From Lachnospiraceae bacterium (GTDB lineage: Bacteria; Bacillota; Clostridia; Lachnospirales; Lachnospiraceae), in NCBI GenBank assembly GCA_021153325.1, contig JAGKTQ010000005.1, positions 1 through 64,000 of the forward strand: a DNA stretch of 64,000 nucleotides, in the 5' to 3' direction. A program made the translations under genes and the position numbers. Below the pieces are notes generated by a model. That model did no database searches. It was given only the letters and a program-made list of their open reading frames with translations, and had not been told where the DNA came from. The stretch's first letter is position 1. Every line of letters starts with the position of its first letter. Below are positions 9,292 through 18,134 of the stretch, one piece after another.

Positions 9292-10449
9292 TTATTTTTC
9301 CAACATGGAAGTTCCCGAAAACTTCGGTTCGATTCCAAAATAATCTAACACTGTCGCTCCAATGTCTGCAAAAGTCTCGCGCGTTCCAAGATTACCCGGT
9401 TTTATGTTTTTTCCATACATTAAAAACGGCGTATATTCTCTGGAATGATCCGTTGATTCCTTATAACCCGGATCACAGCCATGATCTGCTGTAATCATTA
9501 AAATATCATCAGCGCGCATTTTCCCTAAAATAATAGGTAACTTAGCATCAAAATAAGTGAGTGCCTTTGCATATCCATCCACATCGTTACGATGCCCATA
9601 CAGCATATCATAATCTACCAAATTGATAAAGCACAATCCTTCAAAAGCCTTATCAAAATAATCCAGAGTTTTCTCTATTCCTTCTTCATTTCCTTTTGTA
9701 TAAACATGCTCTGTAATACTTTTTCCTGCAAAAATATCATAAATCTTTCCGACTGCTGCAACATCAAGCCCATTTTCCTTTAACTGGTCAAGCATTGTCA
9801 CTGCTGGTGGCTGCAAAGAAAAATCATGTCTTCTTGGCGTTCTGACAAAAGCACCTTTTTCTCCTGTAAAAGGACGTGCTATCACTCTGCCGACTCCATG
9901 CTCTCCTTGTAAGATTTCTCTTGCCATACGGCAATATTCGTATAACGTTTCTACTGGTACTACATCCTCATGTGCAGCGATCTGGAACACACTGTCTGCC
10001 GAAGTATATACGATCAGATCTCCAGTCTTTATATGCTCTTCTCCATAGTCTTTTATAACTTCCGTTCCGGAATATGGCTTATTACACAATACACCACGTC
10101 CTGTTTTTGCACAAAAGTCCGCCAATACCTTCACCGGAAACCCCTGTGGATAAGTTGGGAGCGGTCTGTCAGAACGAATTCCCGCAATTTCCCAATGGCC
10201 TATTGTAGTATCTTTGCCCTTAGACGCTTCTGTCATACGTGCGATACACGCTGTATGCGCGGTTCCTTTTTCCTTGATATTCACTCCATCTATTTCAAAA
10301 AGACCCAGTTTTTCCATATTGGGCATGTGGAAAAATGGACTGCCGGATACAGAACGCAAGGTATTCGTTCCCTTATCTCCATAGCTTTGTGCATCCGGCA
10401 TTTCTCCTATTCCAAAACTGTCCAATACAATCAAAAATACTCTTTTCAC
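9292..10449 (-). CDS. deoB: Phosphopentomutase
   Basis: Interconverts ribose/deoxyribose 1-phosphate and 5-phosphate in nucleoside breakdown; a metalloenzyme of the alkaline phosphatase superfamily. It starts with KRVFLIVLDSFGIGEMPDA, carries DTIGHWE and ADHGCDPGYKESTDHSREY with the metal-binding residues. The GTG at 10449 is chosen because all recognisable homology begins there and GGAGG lies 12 bases upstream; 16 more in-frame codons exist upstream. 385 residues. No other nucleoside catabolic genes are adjacent. Confidence 0.95.
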   Translation of the reverse strand: MKRVFLIVLDSFGIGEMPDAQSYGDKGTNTLRSVSGSPFFHMPNMEKLGLFEIDGVNIKEKGTAHTACIARMTEASKGKDTTIGHWEIAGIRSDRPLPTYPQGFPVKVLADFCAKTGRGVLCNKPYSGTEVIKDYGEEHIKTGDLIVYTSADSVFQIAAHEDVVPVETLYEYCRMAREILQGEHGVGRVIARPFTGEKGAFVRTPRRHDFSLQPPAVTMLDQLKENGLDVAAVGKIYDIFAGKSITEHVYTKGNEEGIEKTLDYFDKAFEGLCFINLVDYDMLYGHRNDVDGYAKALTYFDAKLPIILGKMRADDILMITADHGCDPGYKESTDHSREYTPFLMYGKNIKPGNLGTRETFADIGATVLDYFGIEPKFSGTSMLEK

Positions 10450-10496
10450 TTTCGTATCAGCCCTCCACTGTCCTATACGTTTGTTGTCCGCGCTCA

Positions 10497-10502
10497 ATTA
10501 TA
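10497..10502 (-). promoter_or_regulatory. Extended -10 promoter element before deoB
   Basis: On the minus strand TGATATAAT gives a perfect extended -10. A -35 element is poor (TATGTA with a 17-base spacer), as is common for extended -10 promoters. Confidence 0.4.
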
Positions 10503-10536
10503 TCATATTTTTTCCAATTTACATACCCATTTGCGA

Positions 10537-11292
10537 TTAATTAACTGTCACCGTACTGATAACGATGTTTTCTCCTTCTACACCAGTCTTTCTTTTTACA
10601 ATATCTTCGATCTGGGCACGCATAGCATCTGTCAGTTCTGTAGTATTTACTACCACATCTACTCCCTCTTCGCTAATACTCACAACCACATCCGTAAATC
10701 CTTTTGCTTCCAGCAATATTTCTGCAGCAGTTTCTTTCTCTGAAATATCTGTCATTTCAATCATGCTGTTTACGGCTTGCTGCTTCTGCTCATCACTTAA
10801 ATTTGTATTATTGATAATTTCTAAAAGTGTTTCTTTATTTTTAGCTCTCGTCTGTTCTTTCAAAAGTTTTGCATCTGACAAAGATGTCATTCCTGTTCCA
10901 GAAGTAAAAACAGCCTCTCCCGGTGCTTCTGTGCCGGTTGCTTCATCGCTTATGACCGCTTCCATATCTTCTTCCAGATAGTCTTCCATCGCAACATCAA
11001 CATCCGAGTCCAAACTGTCAATATCCGTCAATTCCGCCTGCTCTATATCTTCTTCCGAAATGTCCACAATGCCTGCCATATCTTCTTCCAGCACACCATC
11101 CAGCTGCTCATTTACCACATAGTCTTCGTTCAGCTCAGTGCTGCTTAAATCAGAAGTAACGGAATTGCTTCCTGCTGCTGTAAGCTCCTCATCATTCAAT
11201 TTACTTCCTGCAAACTGTAAGTACCCGGCCACGGCAAGCATAATTGCAAGTGCCGTAATCATAATCTGATTTTTTTTACCTGTTCCTTTCAA
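10537..11292 (-). CDS. spoIIIAH: Stage III sporulation protein AH
   Basis: Mother-cell membrane protein that pairs with forespore SpoIIQ (or its clostridial substitute) across the intermembrane space during engulfment and forms part of the feeding channel. One N-terminal membrane segment (residues about 8-27), an acidic linker rich in Glu/Asp, then the YscJ/FliF-like ring-building domain at the C-terminus (residues about 155-251: NKETLLEIINNTNLS, VVVSISEEGVDVVV). TTG start with GAGGT upstream. Last gene of the spoIIIA operon, 16 bases behind spoIIIAG. The acidic linker is long. Confidence 0.93.
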   Translation of the reverse strand: MKGTGKKNQIMITALAIMLAVAGYLQFAGSKLNDEELTAAGSNSVTSDLSSTELNEDYVVNEQLDGVLEEDMAGIVDISEEDIEQAELTDIDSLDSDVDVAMEDYLEEDMEAVISDEATGTEAPGEAVFTSGTGMTSLSDAKLLKEQTRAKNKETLLEIINNTNLSDEQKQQAVNSMIEMTDISEKETAAEILLEAKGFTDVVVSISEEGVDVVVNTTELTDAMRAQIEDIVKRKTGVEGENIVISTVTVN

Positions 11293-11308
11293 AAAATCTA
11301 CCTCTTTT

Positions 11309-11911
11309 CTATTCCGTTTTCATTTTAGCTATTTTAATCTTATGAGCTTCAATTCCAAATAATGCCTGTATTGCTTCCGATATATCAGAATTTACGTTTT
11401 TTTGCCCAGCCCCCTGTGCAACGACCATCACACCTACGATTTCCGGTTCATACACTTGTGTGACATAAGGAATCTGATTTCCTTGTCCATCTACTGTATA
11501 AAGTGTAGTTTCTGCACTCTCCTGATTGCTGACATTTCTCGTTCCTCCTTCCGAATCTGTCTCTACGGTATTGGAACGATTTATAGTTCTATCCTTTTCG
11601 ACCACTTCCTTCTCTGAAGTAGAAATCGTTATCATCACCTTTATCTTTCCAACATCTTCCACATAAGCCAAAGTCTTTTCCAGCTTATTTTCCAAATACT
11701 CTACATATTCTTCTTCGGTCATTACCTTGTTTTCTGTTTCTTCTATTATCTCACTTTCACTGTCCTTTAAAACGGACTTTTCTGTTTTATTTTCCTTGGT
11801 AGGAAGTGCAATAACAAACAAAAGAACTCCTATCAGAATGCAAACGATCATATTTTCTTTTTTCAATCCGTTTCCAGCATATTTTTCTATTATGGTCTTC
11901 CATTTACTCAT
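11309..11911 (-). CDS. spoIIIAG: Stage III sporulation protein AG
   Basis: Forms the large oligomeric ring of the SpoIIIA-SpoIIQ complex in the mother-cell membrane around the forespore. One membrane segment near residues 20-37 (NMIVCILIGVLLFVIALP), then an extracytoplasmic part with the family sequence YLENKLEKTLAYVEDVGKI and the end GVMVVAQGAG...ISEAIQALFGIEAHKIKIAKMK. 200 residues. The ATG overlaps the end of spoIIIAF by 8 bases. Confidence 0.94.
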   Translation of the reverse strand: MSKWKTIIEKYAGNGLKKENMIVCILIGVLLFVIALPTKENKTEKSVLKDSESEIIEETENKVMTEEEYVEYLENKLEKTLAYVEDVGKIKVMITISTSEKEVVEKDRTINRSNTVETDSEGGTRNVSNQESAETTLYTVDGQGNQIPYVTQVYEPEIVGVMVVAQGAGQKNVNSDISEAIQALFGIEAHKIKIAKMKTE

Positions 11912-12320
11912 ATACTTTTACCTCGATCTCAACATCTTCCACTTCCGTATCCGATGGATTACTTTCTGATTCCTGCTCTTTTTCTGCCTCTTTTTTGTTC
12001 CATTCTTCCTGTACCATTTTTTCTGCTTCTGCTCTATCCTTTTCTACCTGCGCTTCTATTTCTTCCTTGTACAAGAACCACTTATCCTCCACCTCTTGCA
12101 GCGATTCTTCCAGTCTTACTTCAAAATCCACCTTATTTTTTTCATACTCCTCCATAGTGCTTCCGCTTCCCAACGACAATACCGGTGAAACAAACTGCAT
12201 GACTACCATAAATCCAAAGATCAGCTTCAAATATTTTTCGTATTTTTCACTGGGACAGAAATGTAAAAGTGTCTTTCCCAAGAGCACAAAAATACCAATC
12301 TGTTTCATGAATTGTATCAT
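11904..12320 (-). CDS. spoIIIAF: Stage III sporulation protein AF
   Basis: Membrane protein of the SpoIIIA complex. Two N-terminal membrane segments (IGIFVLLGKTLLHFC and LIFGFMVVMQFVSPVLSL) flank the short family motif CPSEKYEKYLKLIFG. The soluble tail is mostly charged coiled-coil (Glu/Lys-rich) and is less conserved. 138 residues, shorter than the B. subtilis protein of about 200. Located between spoIIIAE (11-base gap) and spoIIIAG (overlap). Confidence 0.9.
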   Translation of the reverse strand: MIQFMKQIGIFVLLGKTLLHFCPSEKYEKYLKLIFGFMVVMQFVSPVLSLGSGSTMEEYEKNKVDFEVRLEESLQEVEDKWFLYKEEIEAQVEKDRAEAEKMVQEEWNKKEAEKEQESESNPSDTEVEDVEIEVKVYE

Positions 12321-12331
12321 TTTCCTTCTCC

Positions 12332-13381
12332 TTAATTCGTCGTGTAGGCGGCAATTGCCACAATGATCATAAAGAGAGCAATTACGGTAAGAACTGCCCG
12401 TAATAACAGCATTCCTCCGTCACCAATTTTATCAGTACATTCACATATTCTTTTATCTCCGCTCATTCCCATGACAGCCGCACACCCTTTGAACGCACAT
12501 GCGATCAATGCAATTTTTAAGACCGGAACTGCACACAAAATAAGTAAAAGAAGCAAAAGAACTACTCCTATGCTGTTTTTGATCAACACCGCTGACCCCA
12601 ATATGATCTGTGTAATACCATCTGCTGCATCACCAATTCCAGGAATCGCTCCTACCGCCTTTTGCAGTGTCGTGTTTTTCAAAGAGTCCACAGCAGGCAA
12701 TATCATAGACTGTAAAAGACTGATTCCTGTTATTGCTCCCAAAGCTGCTTTCATTCCTGTAATAATTCCTTTTTTCAAAAACTCCATTAACAAAAGAAGC
12801 CTGTCTTCTCCCCAAATTCCGTTCATAAAAACGAGGAAAACATACCCATTGATAAGTGGTAGAATGACCAACTCCATTAATTTCTCTATTCCATAAAGTA
12901 AAAGCATAATGATCTGATAATAGCCATACGCAGTAGTACTTCCACTTGCCGCCCCTATTGCTATCATATAGGTAGGAATAAAGATCTTCATAAAAAGAAT
13001 AATATTATCTACCATTTCTACCACTAGTTCTGCCATTTCCATATAGCCTTGTATCAATACAGAAATTAACAGCAAATACAAAAAATAAAAGCTCAAATCT
13101 GAAATCTGATGATTTTCAAAAATATCTCCAAAATGAACAAACAAAGCAGATACAATACCTAAGATCAATAACCATACGATCATCCCTTTTAGTCCCGCCG
13201 CCTGTTGTCCTATGGACGCAAAAAACTGCTTTCCAAAAAGAACTAACGCTCCCCATACATCACCTGATGTAATTTGCGTAAAAAGCTCCTTCATATTCCA
13301 TTCCATATCCGGGAAAAATTGAGAAAGCTGTCTGTTCAATTCATCCATTTCATATTCATTCCAGAAGGAAGTAATATCCAT
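12332..13381 (-). CDS. spoIIIAE: Stage III sporulation protein AE
   Basis: Polytopic membrane protein and proposed permease-like core of the SpoIIIA channel. Family sequence is evident: GDVWGALVLFGKQFF early, IFIPTYMIAIGAASGSTTA in the middle, and KTTLQKAVGAIPGIGDAADG-like segment (here residues around 235-255) later. About seven hydrophobic segments. The usual signal peptide of B. subtilis SpoIIIAE is absent. 349 residues, GGAGAG ribosome site. Confidence 0.95.
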   Translation of the reverse strand: MDITSFWNEYEMDELNRQLSQFFPDMEWNMKELFTQITSGDVWGALVLFGKQFFASIGQQAAGLKGMIVWLLILGIVSALFVHFGDIFENHQISDLSFYFLYLLLISVLIQGYMEMAELVVEMVDNIILFMKIFIPTYMIAIGAASGSTTAYGYYQIIMLLLYGIEKLMELVILPLINGYVFLVFMNGIWGEDRLLLLMEFLKKGIITGMKAALGAITGISLLQSMILPAVDSLKNTTLQKAVGAIPGIGDAADGITQIILGSAVLIKNSIGVVLLLLLLILCAVPVLKIALIACAFKGCAAVMGMSGDKRICECTDKIGDGGMLLLRAVLTVIALFMIIVAIAAYTTN

Positions 13382-13395
13382 AAGCTCTCTCCTTT

Positions 13396-13782
13396 TTATT
13401 GAAGAAATCCCTGCATCGTTTCAATCAGTGCAACTAATATAGGCATCCCCGATACTAATACGGACAATTTTCCTGCAATTTCAATTTGTCCTGCAATTGC
13501 TGCAAACCCGGCTTCCTTACATATACTGGCGCAAAACTCGCAAATATAAGTGATGCCGATGATTTTGATCAGCACGCCAATATAAGAAGCTCCTTCCCCC
13601 AAAAGGTTTTTCATCTCAAAAACGGTTTCCAGAACGCTTTCCATACATTGCACGCCATAAGAAAAAATGACAATACAGACCGCAAATCCAATATACAAGC
13701 TATATTCCTGCCTATGCGATTTGAACTGGATTCCAATTAATACTCCTACGATTCCAAGGATTCCTATCTTTATCATATTCAT
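13396..13782 (-). CDS. spoIIIAD: Stage III sporulation protein AD
   Basis: Small four-helix membrane protein of the SpoIIIA complex. Hydrophobic throughout, with KIIGITYICEFCASICKEAG and ALIETMQGFL, both typical of SpoIIIAD. 128 residues. It lies 14 bases before spoIIIAE and 18 bases behind spoIIIAC. Confidence 0.94.
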   Translation of the reverse strand: MNMIKIGILGIVGVLIGIQFKSHRQEYSLYIGFAVCIVIFSYGVQCMESVLETVFEMKNLLGEGASYIGVLIKIIGITYICEFCASICKEAGFAAIAGQIEIAGKLSVLVSGMPILVALIETMQGFLQ

Positions 13783-13800
13783 AGATTTTTCTCCCTGCTC

Positions 13801-13995
13801 CTACAGATCAAATAAGCCTTGTACTGTCACAAAAAGCTCATATATGTATGGAATAATCCATGTCAGAACTAAAATCAAAGCCGCAAGACTTAAAAGAAAA
13901 GCATGTTCTTCCCGTCCACTATGTTTCAATATCTGGCTTAAAATGGTTACCAGTATTCCTACTGCCGCTATTTTAAAAATGAGGTTAACTCCCAT
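13801..13995 (-). CDS. spoIIIAC: Stage III sporulation protein AC
   Basis: Very small membrane protein (two helices) of the SpoIIIA complex. The start at 13995 (MGVNLIFKIAAVGI) is chosen because AAGGA lies 5 bases upstream and homologues begin there; this gives 64 residues, matching the family. The motif GREEHAFLLSLAAL is diagnostic. An in-frame ATG 12 codons upstream is unlikely. Confidence 0.93.
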   Translation of the reverse strand: MGVNLIFKIAAVGILVTILSQILKHSGREEHAFLLSLAALILVLTWIIPYIYELFVTVQGLFDL

Positions 13996-14034
13996 ACTTG
14001 TCCTTTCCTTAGTCATCAGTGTACATTCCAATAA

Positions 14035-14553
14035 CTAAACCAAAATAATCACTAACATCAATCCCCCAAGGACGCCCATGCTGGTAATTACTTTTTCTTT
14101 ATTTGCCATTGCATTTTTCAGCTGTATATACAGCTCATCCAGTTGTTCCCTGTTCTTTTCCAACATTGCATTCTGCATTTTCCAATCCATAAAACCAAGT
14201 TGATTACCAAATTCAATGAAAATATCCTGTTCTCGCTTTTGAATTGGCATCTCCTTTAGGCAAAGCTCCATTTTCTCTTTCCATATTGCCGGGAATTGCG
14301 CTCCGCTCTTTTTCATAGTCTCTTCATAAATCGCTTCCATTGCTGTTTTGTAAGGCTCTGCAACTCTTTTCGAAACAGAAAAACAAGTTTCCGGCAATGC
14401 CGCTCTGCTATAAGAGATCTCCGATTGAAACAATCTAAAAATCTCCTTCATCTGTTCAATATGCCGAATACGATTCCGCATTTCCTGACACAGTTTAAAA
14501 GAGAAACCTATACTTCCATACAGGATTAAAATTCCGGCTAACAAACGAAACAT
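14035..14553 (-). CDS. spoIIIAB: Stage III sporulation protein AB
   Basis: Membrane-anchored protein resembling type II secretion GspF-like platform fragments. Residues 1-20 form a membrane segment, the middle part is helical (QMKEIFRLFQSEISYSRAALPE is the family mark; GNQLGFMDWKMQ follows), and the end (MGVLGGLMLVIILV) is a second membrane segment. 172 residues. The start overlaps the end of spoIIIAA by 16 bases, so translation is coupled. Confidence 0.94.
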   Translation of the reverse strand: MFRLLAGILILYGSIGFSFKLCQEMRNRIRHIEQMKEIFRLFQSEISYSRAALPETCFSVSKRVAEPYKTAMEAIYEETMKKSGAQFPAIWKEKMELCLKEMPIQKREQDIFIEFGNQLGFMDWKMQNAMLEKNREQLDELYIQLKNAMANKEKVITSMGVLGGLMLVIILV

Positions 14554-15491
14554 TTGAATAACTCCTTATTATAAATCGTTCTTTTTATGTTACCGTTTTT
14601 TTCTTTTTCCAACACAATATACCGGTCAAATATTTCTTCTTTTATAAGCTCTTTCCCTATTGCATTGTTTTCCAGATCTTCCATTCCGCTTCCATGAATC
14701 GTTGCAATTACATATACTCCGCAGCGTGTTAACTGCCGTATCATTTCTTCATCCTGTTTTCCACCAATTTCATCGACCGCAATAACATTGGGCGACATAG
14801 AGCGCAATAACATCATCATCCCAAGTGCCTTTGGACAGGCATCCAGTACATCTGTCCGTATCCCAAGATCGTTTTGCGCTATTCCCTGAAAACACCCAGC
14901 AATTTCAGAACGTTCATCTACCACACCTACCGTCATACCTTTGCCATAGCGGTTGCCATCCGAAATCTGCCTGACCATATCCCGTAGCAGCGTAGTTTTC
15001 CCGACTCCCGGCATAGAAATCAAAAGTACATTGCATAGCTTTCCCTTTTCATAAAGATACGGAAGAATCAAATCTGCAGCACCTATAATTTGATGGGAAA
15101 TTCTAATATTTAAAAAACGTATGTATTTCATGTTCTTTATTTCTTTTTCCGTTCTCATAACTGCCTGTCCTGCTACGCCGATACGATGTCCCCCTTCCAC
15201 GGTCAAAAATCCTTGTTTTATTTCATCTTCATAAGCATAAATAGAATAATTACATATATGATTTAAAATCGTTTCTAATGCTCTTTGTCCCATTTTTTCT
15301 GCTACATCTATTTCCCGTGTAAAAGCGCCACTCTTTGTAAGAAAAAACTCCTGTCCTTTTCTTACTACAATGATAGGTTTTTCAGCCCTCATACGGATTT
15401 CATTTATTTGCTCTGCATGTTTGATCACTTCTTTAAACAGTGCTCTATATGTATCAGGAAACAATTGTAGTATGCTGGTTTCTTGTCCCAC
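14538..15491 (-). CDS. spoIIIAA: Stage III sporulation protein AA (secretion-type ATPase)
   Basis: Cytosolic AAA-like ATPase that powers or assembles the SpoIIIA channel, related to type II/IV secretion ATPases. Walker A MPGVGKTTL at residues 160-168, GVVDERSEIAG after it, and VIAVDEIGGKQDEEMIRQ as the Walker B/sensor region. GTG start at 15491 with AGGAAG seven bases upstream. First gene of the operon; a sigma-E-type promoter lies 45 bases upstream. 317 residues, normal. Confidence 0.96.
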   Translation of the reverse strand: MGQETSILQLFPDTYRALFKEVIKHAEQINEIRMRAEKPIIVVRKGQEFFLTKSGAFTREIDVAEKMGQRALETILNHICNYSIYAYEDEIKQGFLTVEGGHRIGVAGQAVMRTEKEIKNMKYIRFLNIRISHQIIGAADLILPYLYEKGKLCNVLLISMPGVGKTTLLRDMVRQISDGNRYGKGMTVGVVDERSEIAGCFQGIAQNDLGIRTDVLDACPKALGMMMLLRSMSPNVIAVDEIGGKQDEEMIRQLTRCGVYVIATIHGSGMEDLENNAIGKELIKEEIFDRYIVLEKEKNGNIKRTIYNKELFKCFVC

Positions 15492-15535
15492 CTATCCACT
15501 TCCTTTCTCTTAACCTAATATATGAGAATTTGTCC

Positions 15536-15563
15536 GATTTATGACTAAGAAAAGTAAATATGA
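15536..15563 (-). promoter_or_regulatory. Sigma-E-type promoter of the spoIIIA operon
   Basis: On the minus strand TCATATT (15557-15563), 13 bases, then CATAAATC (15536-15543). This fits the sigma-E consensus (KMATATT, 13-14 bases, CATACAMT) and the known sigma-E control of spoIIIA in Bacillus. Confidence 0.65.
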
Positions 15564-15650
15564 AATACTCAAATTTTGATAGATTTTTGTACGAAAAGAA
15601 ATACAAGAATGCTTTGAAAATCTATAGACATAATAAAATAGAAATGTTAT

Positions 15651-15681
15651 TATAATTATACAAATAGTAATTGTTACTATT
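15651..15681 (+). promoter_or_regulatory. -10 element and perfect inverted repeat before the glycyl radical gene
   Basis: TATAAT at 15651-15656 is a likely -10; no good -35 is seen. Immediately after, AATAGTAA (15663-15670), three bases, then TTACTATT (15674-15681) form a perfect 8-base inverted repeat between promoter and ribosome site, a possible operator or leader hairpin. It does not match the Rex, FNR or CRP consensus closely. Confidence 0.45.
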
Positions 15682-15705
15682 ATTAAAGAAAGAGGAGGTA
15701 TTTTT

Positions 15706-15948
15706 ATGACAGGCAATGCACAACAAGTAAACAACTTAGTAGCTTTATTGGACGGATACGCTGAAAAAGGCGGTCACCACATTAATGTAAATGTTTTAAA
15801 TCGAGACACTTTATTAGATGCTCAAAAACATCCTGAGAACTATCCTCAGCTTACTATCCGTGTTTCAGGCTATGCAGTAAATTTTATTAAATTAACAGAA
15901 GAACAGCAGAATGACGTTATTTCCCGTACATTCCATGAAGCTATCTAA
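15706..15948 (+). CDS. grcA: Stand-alone glycyl radical domain protein (GrcA-like)
   Basis: Eighty residues that consist only of the C-terminal glycyl radical segment of pyruvate formate-lyase: QLTIRVSGYAVNFIKL, with the radical-bearing Gly at position 55, then EEQQNDVISRTFHEAI. In E. coli the related YfiD/GrcA (127 residues) replaces the damaged C-terminus of oxygen-cleaved pyruvate formate-lyase. The upstream Cys-containing barrel of a full enzyme is absent, so a repair or spare-part role is inferred. Strong GAGGAGG ribosome site. It is a single-gene plus-strand unit between two minus-strand operons, closed by its own terminator. Confidence 0.85.
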   Translation: MTGNAQQVNNLVALLDGYAEKGGHHINVNVLNRDTLLDAQKHPENYPQLTIRVSGYAVNFIKLTEEQQNDVISRTFHEAI

Positions 15949-15965
15949 ATAAGGACATGTGTAAT

Positions 15966-16007
15966 AAAAAAGATTGTCACACTTTTTTGTGTGGCAATCT
16001 TTTTTTA
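15966..16007. terminator. Bidirectional terminator between grcA and pnp
   Basis: Stem GATTGTCACAC (15972-15982) with GTGTGGCAATC (15989-15999) and a six-T loop, flanked by an A-run on the left and a T-run on the right, so it serves both converging genes. Confidence 0.85.
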
Positions 16008-16009
16008 TT

Positions 16010-18100
16010 TTACTGCTGTGCTACATCTTTCATAGAGAAACTGATACGTCCCATCTTGTCTTTACCAAGACATACAACTGTTACAACATCACCTAATGTA
16101 AGCACATCTTCTACTCTATTGATTCTTTCCTTTGAAATCTTAGAAATATGAACCATACCTTCTTTGCTTGGAGCAAATTCGATGAACGCACCAAATTCTT
16201 TAATACTTACAACTTTACCTGTAAATACTTGTCCTTCTTCAAAATCTGTTGTAATGATCTTGATCATATTAACAGCTTCGTCCATTTTTTCTTTATCTGT
16301 ACCACATACAGATACTGCACCTTCATCAGAAATATCAATCTTAACGCCTGTTCTTTCGATGATCGTATTGATTGTTTTTCCTCTCTGTCCTACTACATCA
16401 CCAATCTTTTCTGGATTGATCTGAATCTGAACGATCTTCGGTGCATACTGACCAACTGTTTCTCTTGGTGCAGAAATTGCAGGTTTCATACATGTATCCA
16501 TAATGAATAATCTAGCTTCACGGCATCTTGCAATAGCGCCTTCTACGATAGGTCTTGTAAGTCCATGGATCTTAATATCCATCTGAATAGCTGTAATACC
16601 TTCTGTTGTACCTGTAACCTTAAAGTCCATATCTCCAAAGAAATCTTCAAGTCCCTGAATATCTGTTAAAAGTACATAATCATCATCTGTATCGCCTGTA
16701 ACAAGACCACAGGAAATACCTGCTACCATTTTCTTAATCGGTACACCTGCAGCCATTAAAGACATACAGGAAGCACATGTAGATGCCATAGATGTAGAAC
16801 CATTAGACTCAAATGTCTCGGAAACTGTACGGATTGCATAAGGGAACTCTTCTTCTGAAGGGAGTACTGGTACTAATGCTCTCTCAGCTAATGCACCATG
16901 TCCGATTTCACGACGTCCCGGTCCTCTGGAAGGTTTTGTTTCACCTACAGAATAAGATGGGAAATTATAGTGGTGCATATATCTCTTATTCACTTCATTT
17001 TCATCTAAACCGTCAATTTTCTGTACTTCTGATAATGGTGCTAATGTACAAACGTTGCAGATCTGAGTTTGTCCTCTAGTAAACATTGCAGAACCATGTA
17101 CTCTAGGAATCAGATCAACTTCTGCTGCAAGCGGACGGATCTGTGTAATCTCACGACCATCAGGACGTTTATGATCTTTTAAGATCATCTTACGAACTGT
17201 TTTCTTTTCGTACTGATAAACAGCCTCACCAAGAATAGCAAGCCATTCTTCGTTTTCGGCAAATGCTTCTTCAAATTTTGCTGTAATGTTACGGATATTT
17301 TCTTCTCTTGTCTGTTTGTCATCTGTAAATACAGCTGTTTCCATTTCTTCCGGTGTTACGATTGCTTTCATGGCATCGAACATTTCTGTAGGAATTGCAC
17401 AGCTTGTATATTCGTGTTTCGGTTTGCCAACCTCTGCAACGATTTTGTTGATAAATGCAATAATTGTCTGGTTGATTTCATGAGCTTTGTAAATTGCTTC
17501 AATCATTTTTGCTTCCGGTACTTCATTTGCACCTGCTTCAATCATGATTACTTTTTCTGTTGTGGAAGCAACTGTTAAATTCAAATCTCCGTTTTTCCAC
17601 TGTTCCTGTGAAGGATTGATAACAAACTCTCCGTCAATTAAACCAACCTGTGTCATCGCACATGGTCCATCAAACGGAATATCGGAAATACATGTTGCAA
17701 TAGAAGCACCAAGCATAGCCACAAGTTCCGGACGGCATGCAGGGTCTACGGACATTACCATGTTGTTCAATGTAACGTCATTTCTGTAATCCTTCGGGAA
17801 AAGAGGACGCATTGGTCTATCAATAACACGGCTTGTTAAAATTGCATTTTCAGAAGCCTTTCCTTCTCTTTTGTTAAATCCTCCTGGGATTTTTCCTACG
17901 GCATATAATTTTTCTTCATATTCAACACTAAGTGGGAAGAAGTCAATTCCCTCTCTTGGTTTTTCGGAAGCTGTTGCAGTGGATAATACTGTTGTTTCAC
18001 CATACTGCATAAAGGCACAACCATTAGCCTGTTTGCCGACTCTGTTCACATCAACTTTTAAAGTACGACCAGCTAAGTCCATTGTAAATGTTTGATACAT
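16010..18100 (-). CDS. pnp: Polyribonucleotide nucleotidyltransferase (PNPase)
   Basis: Phosphorolytic 3'-5' exoribonuclease of mRNA decay. Two RNase PH domains (first begins FTMDLAGRTLKVDVNRVGKQ-like; second carries FTRGQTQ and SNGSTSMA), then KH domain IGDVVGQRGKTINTI and S1 domain TGKVVSIKEFGAFIEF at the end. 696 residues. Preceded by rpsO, the classical arrangement, with a long leader hairpin and the rpsO terminator in between, so expression is likely regulated in the leader. Confidence 0.97.
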   Translation of the reverse strand: MYQTFTMDLAGRTLKVDVNRVGKQANGCAFMQYGETTVLSTATASEKPREGIDFFPLSVEYEEKLYAVGKIPGGFNKREGKASENAILTSRVIDRPMRPLFPKDYRNDVTLNNMVMSVDPACRPELVAMLGASIATCISDIPFDGPCAMTQVGLIDGEFVINPSQEQWKNGDLNLTVASTTEKVIMIEAGANEVPEAKMIEAIYKAHEINQTIIAFINKIVAEVGKPKHEYTSCAIPTEMFDAMKAIVTPEEMETAVFTDDKQTREENIRNITAKFEEAFAENEEWLAILGEAVYQYEKKTVRKMILKDHKRPDGREITQIRPLAAEVDLIPRVHGSAMFTRGQTQICNVCTLAPLSEVQKIDGLDENEVNKRYMHHYNFPSYSVGETKPSRGPGRREIGHGALAERALVPVLPSEEEFPYAIRTVSETFESNGSTSMASTCASCMSLMAAGVPIKKMVAGISCGLVTGDTDDDYVLLTDIQGLEDFFGDMDFKVTGTTEGITAIQMDIKIHGLTRPIVEGAIARCREARLFIMDTCMKPAISAPRETVGQYAPKIVQIQINPEKIGDVVGQRGKTINTIIERTGVKIDISDEGAVSVCGTDKEKMDEAVNMIKIITTDFEEGQVFTGKVVSIKEFGAFIEFAPSKEGMVHISKISKERINRVEDVLTLGDVVTVVCLGKDKMGRISFSMKDVAQQ

Positions 18101-18134
18101 AATTTTCTCCTTTCAAAATATGTTTCATTTTTCA

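Noticed and set aside
15510..15734. Minus-strand reading frame overlapping the start of the glycyl radical gene
   Set aside because: It has no ribosome site, is low in complexity and overlaps the promoter region of both divergent genes.
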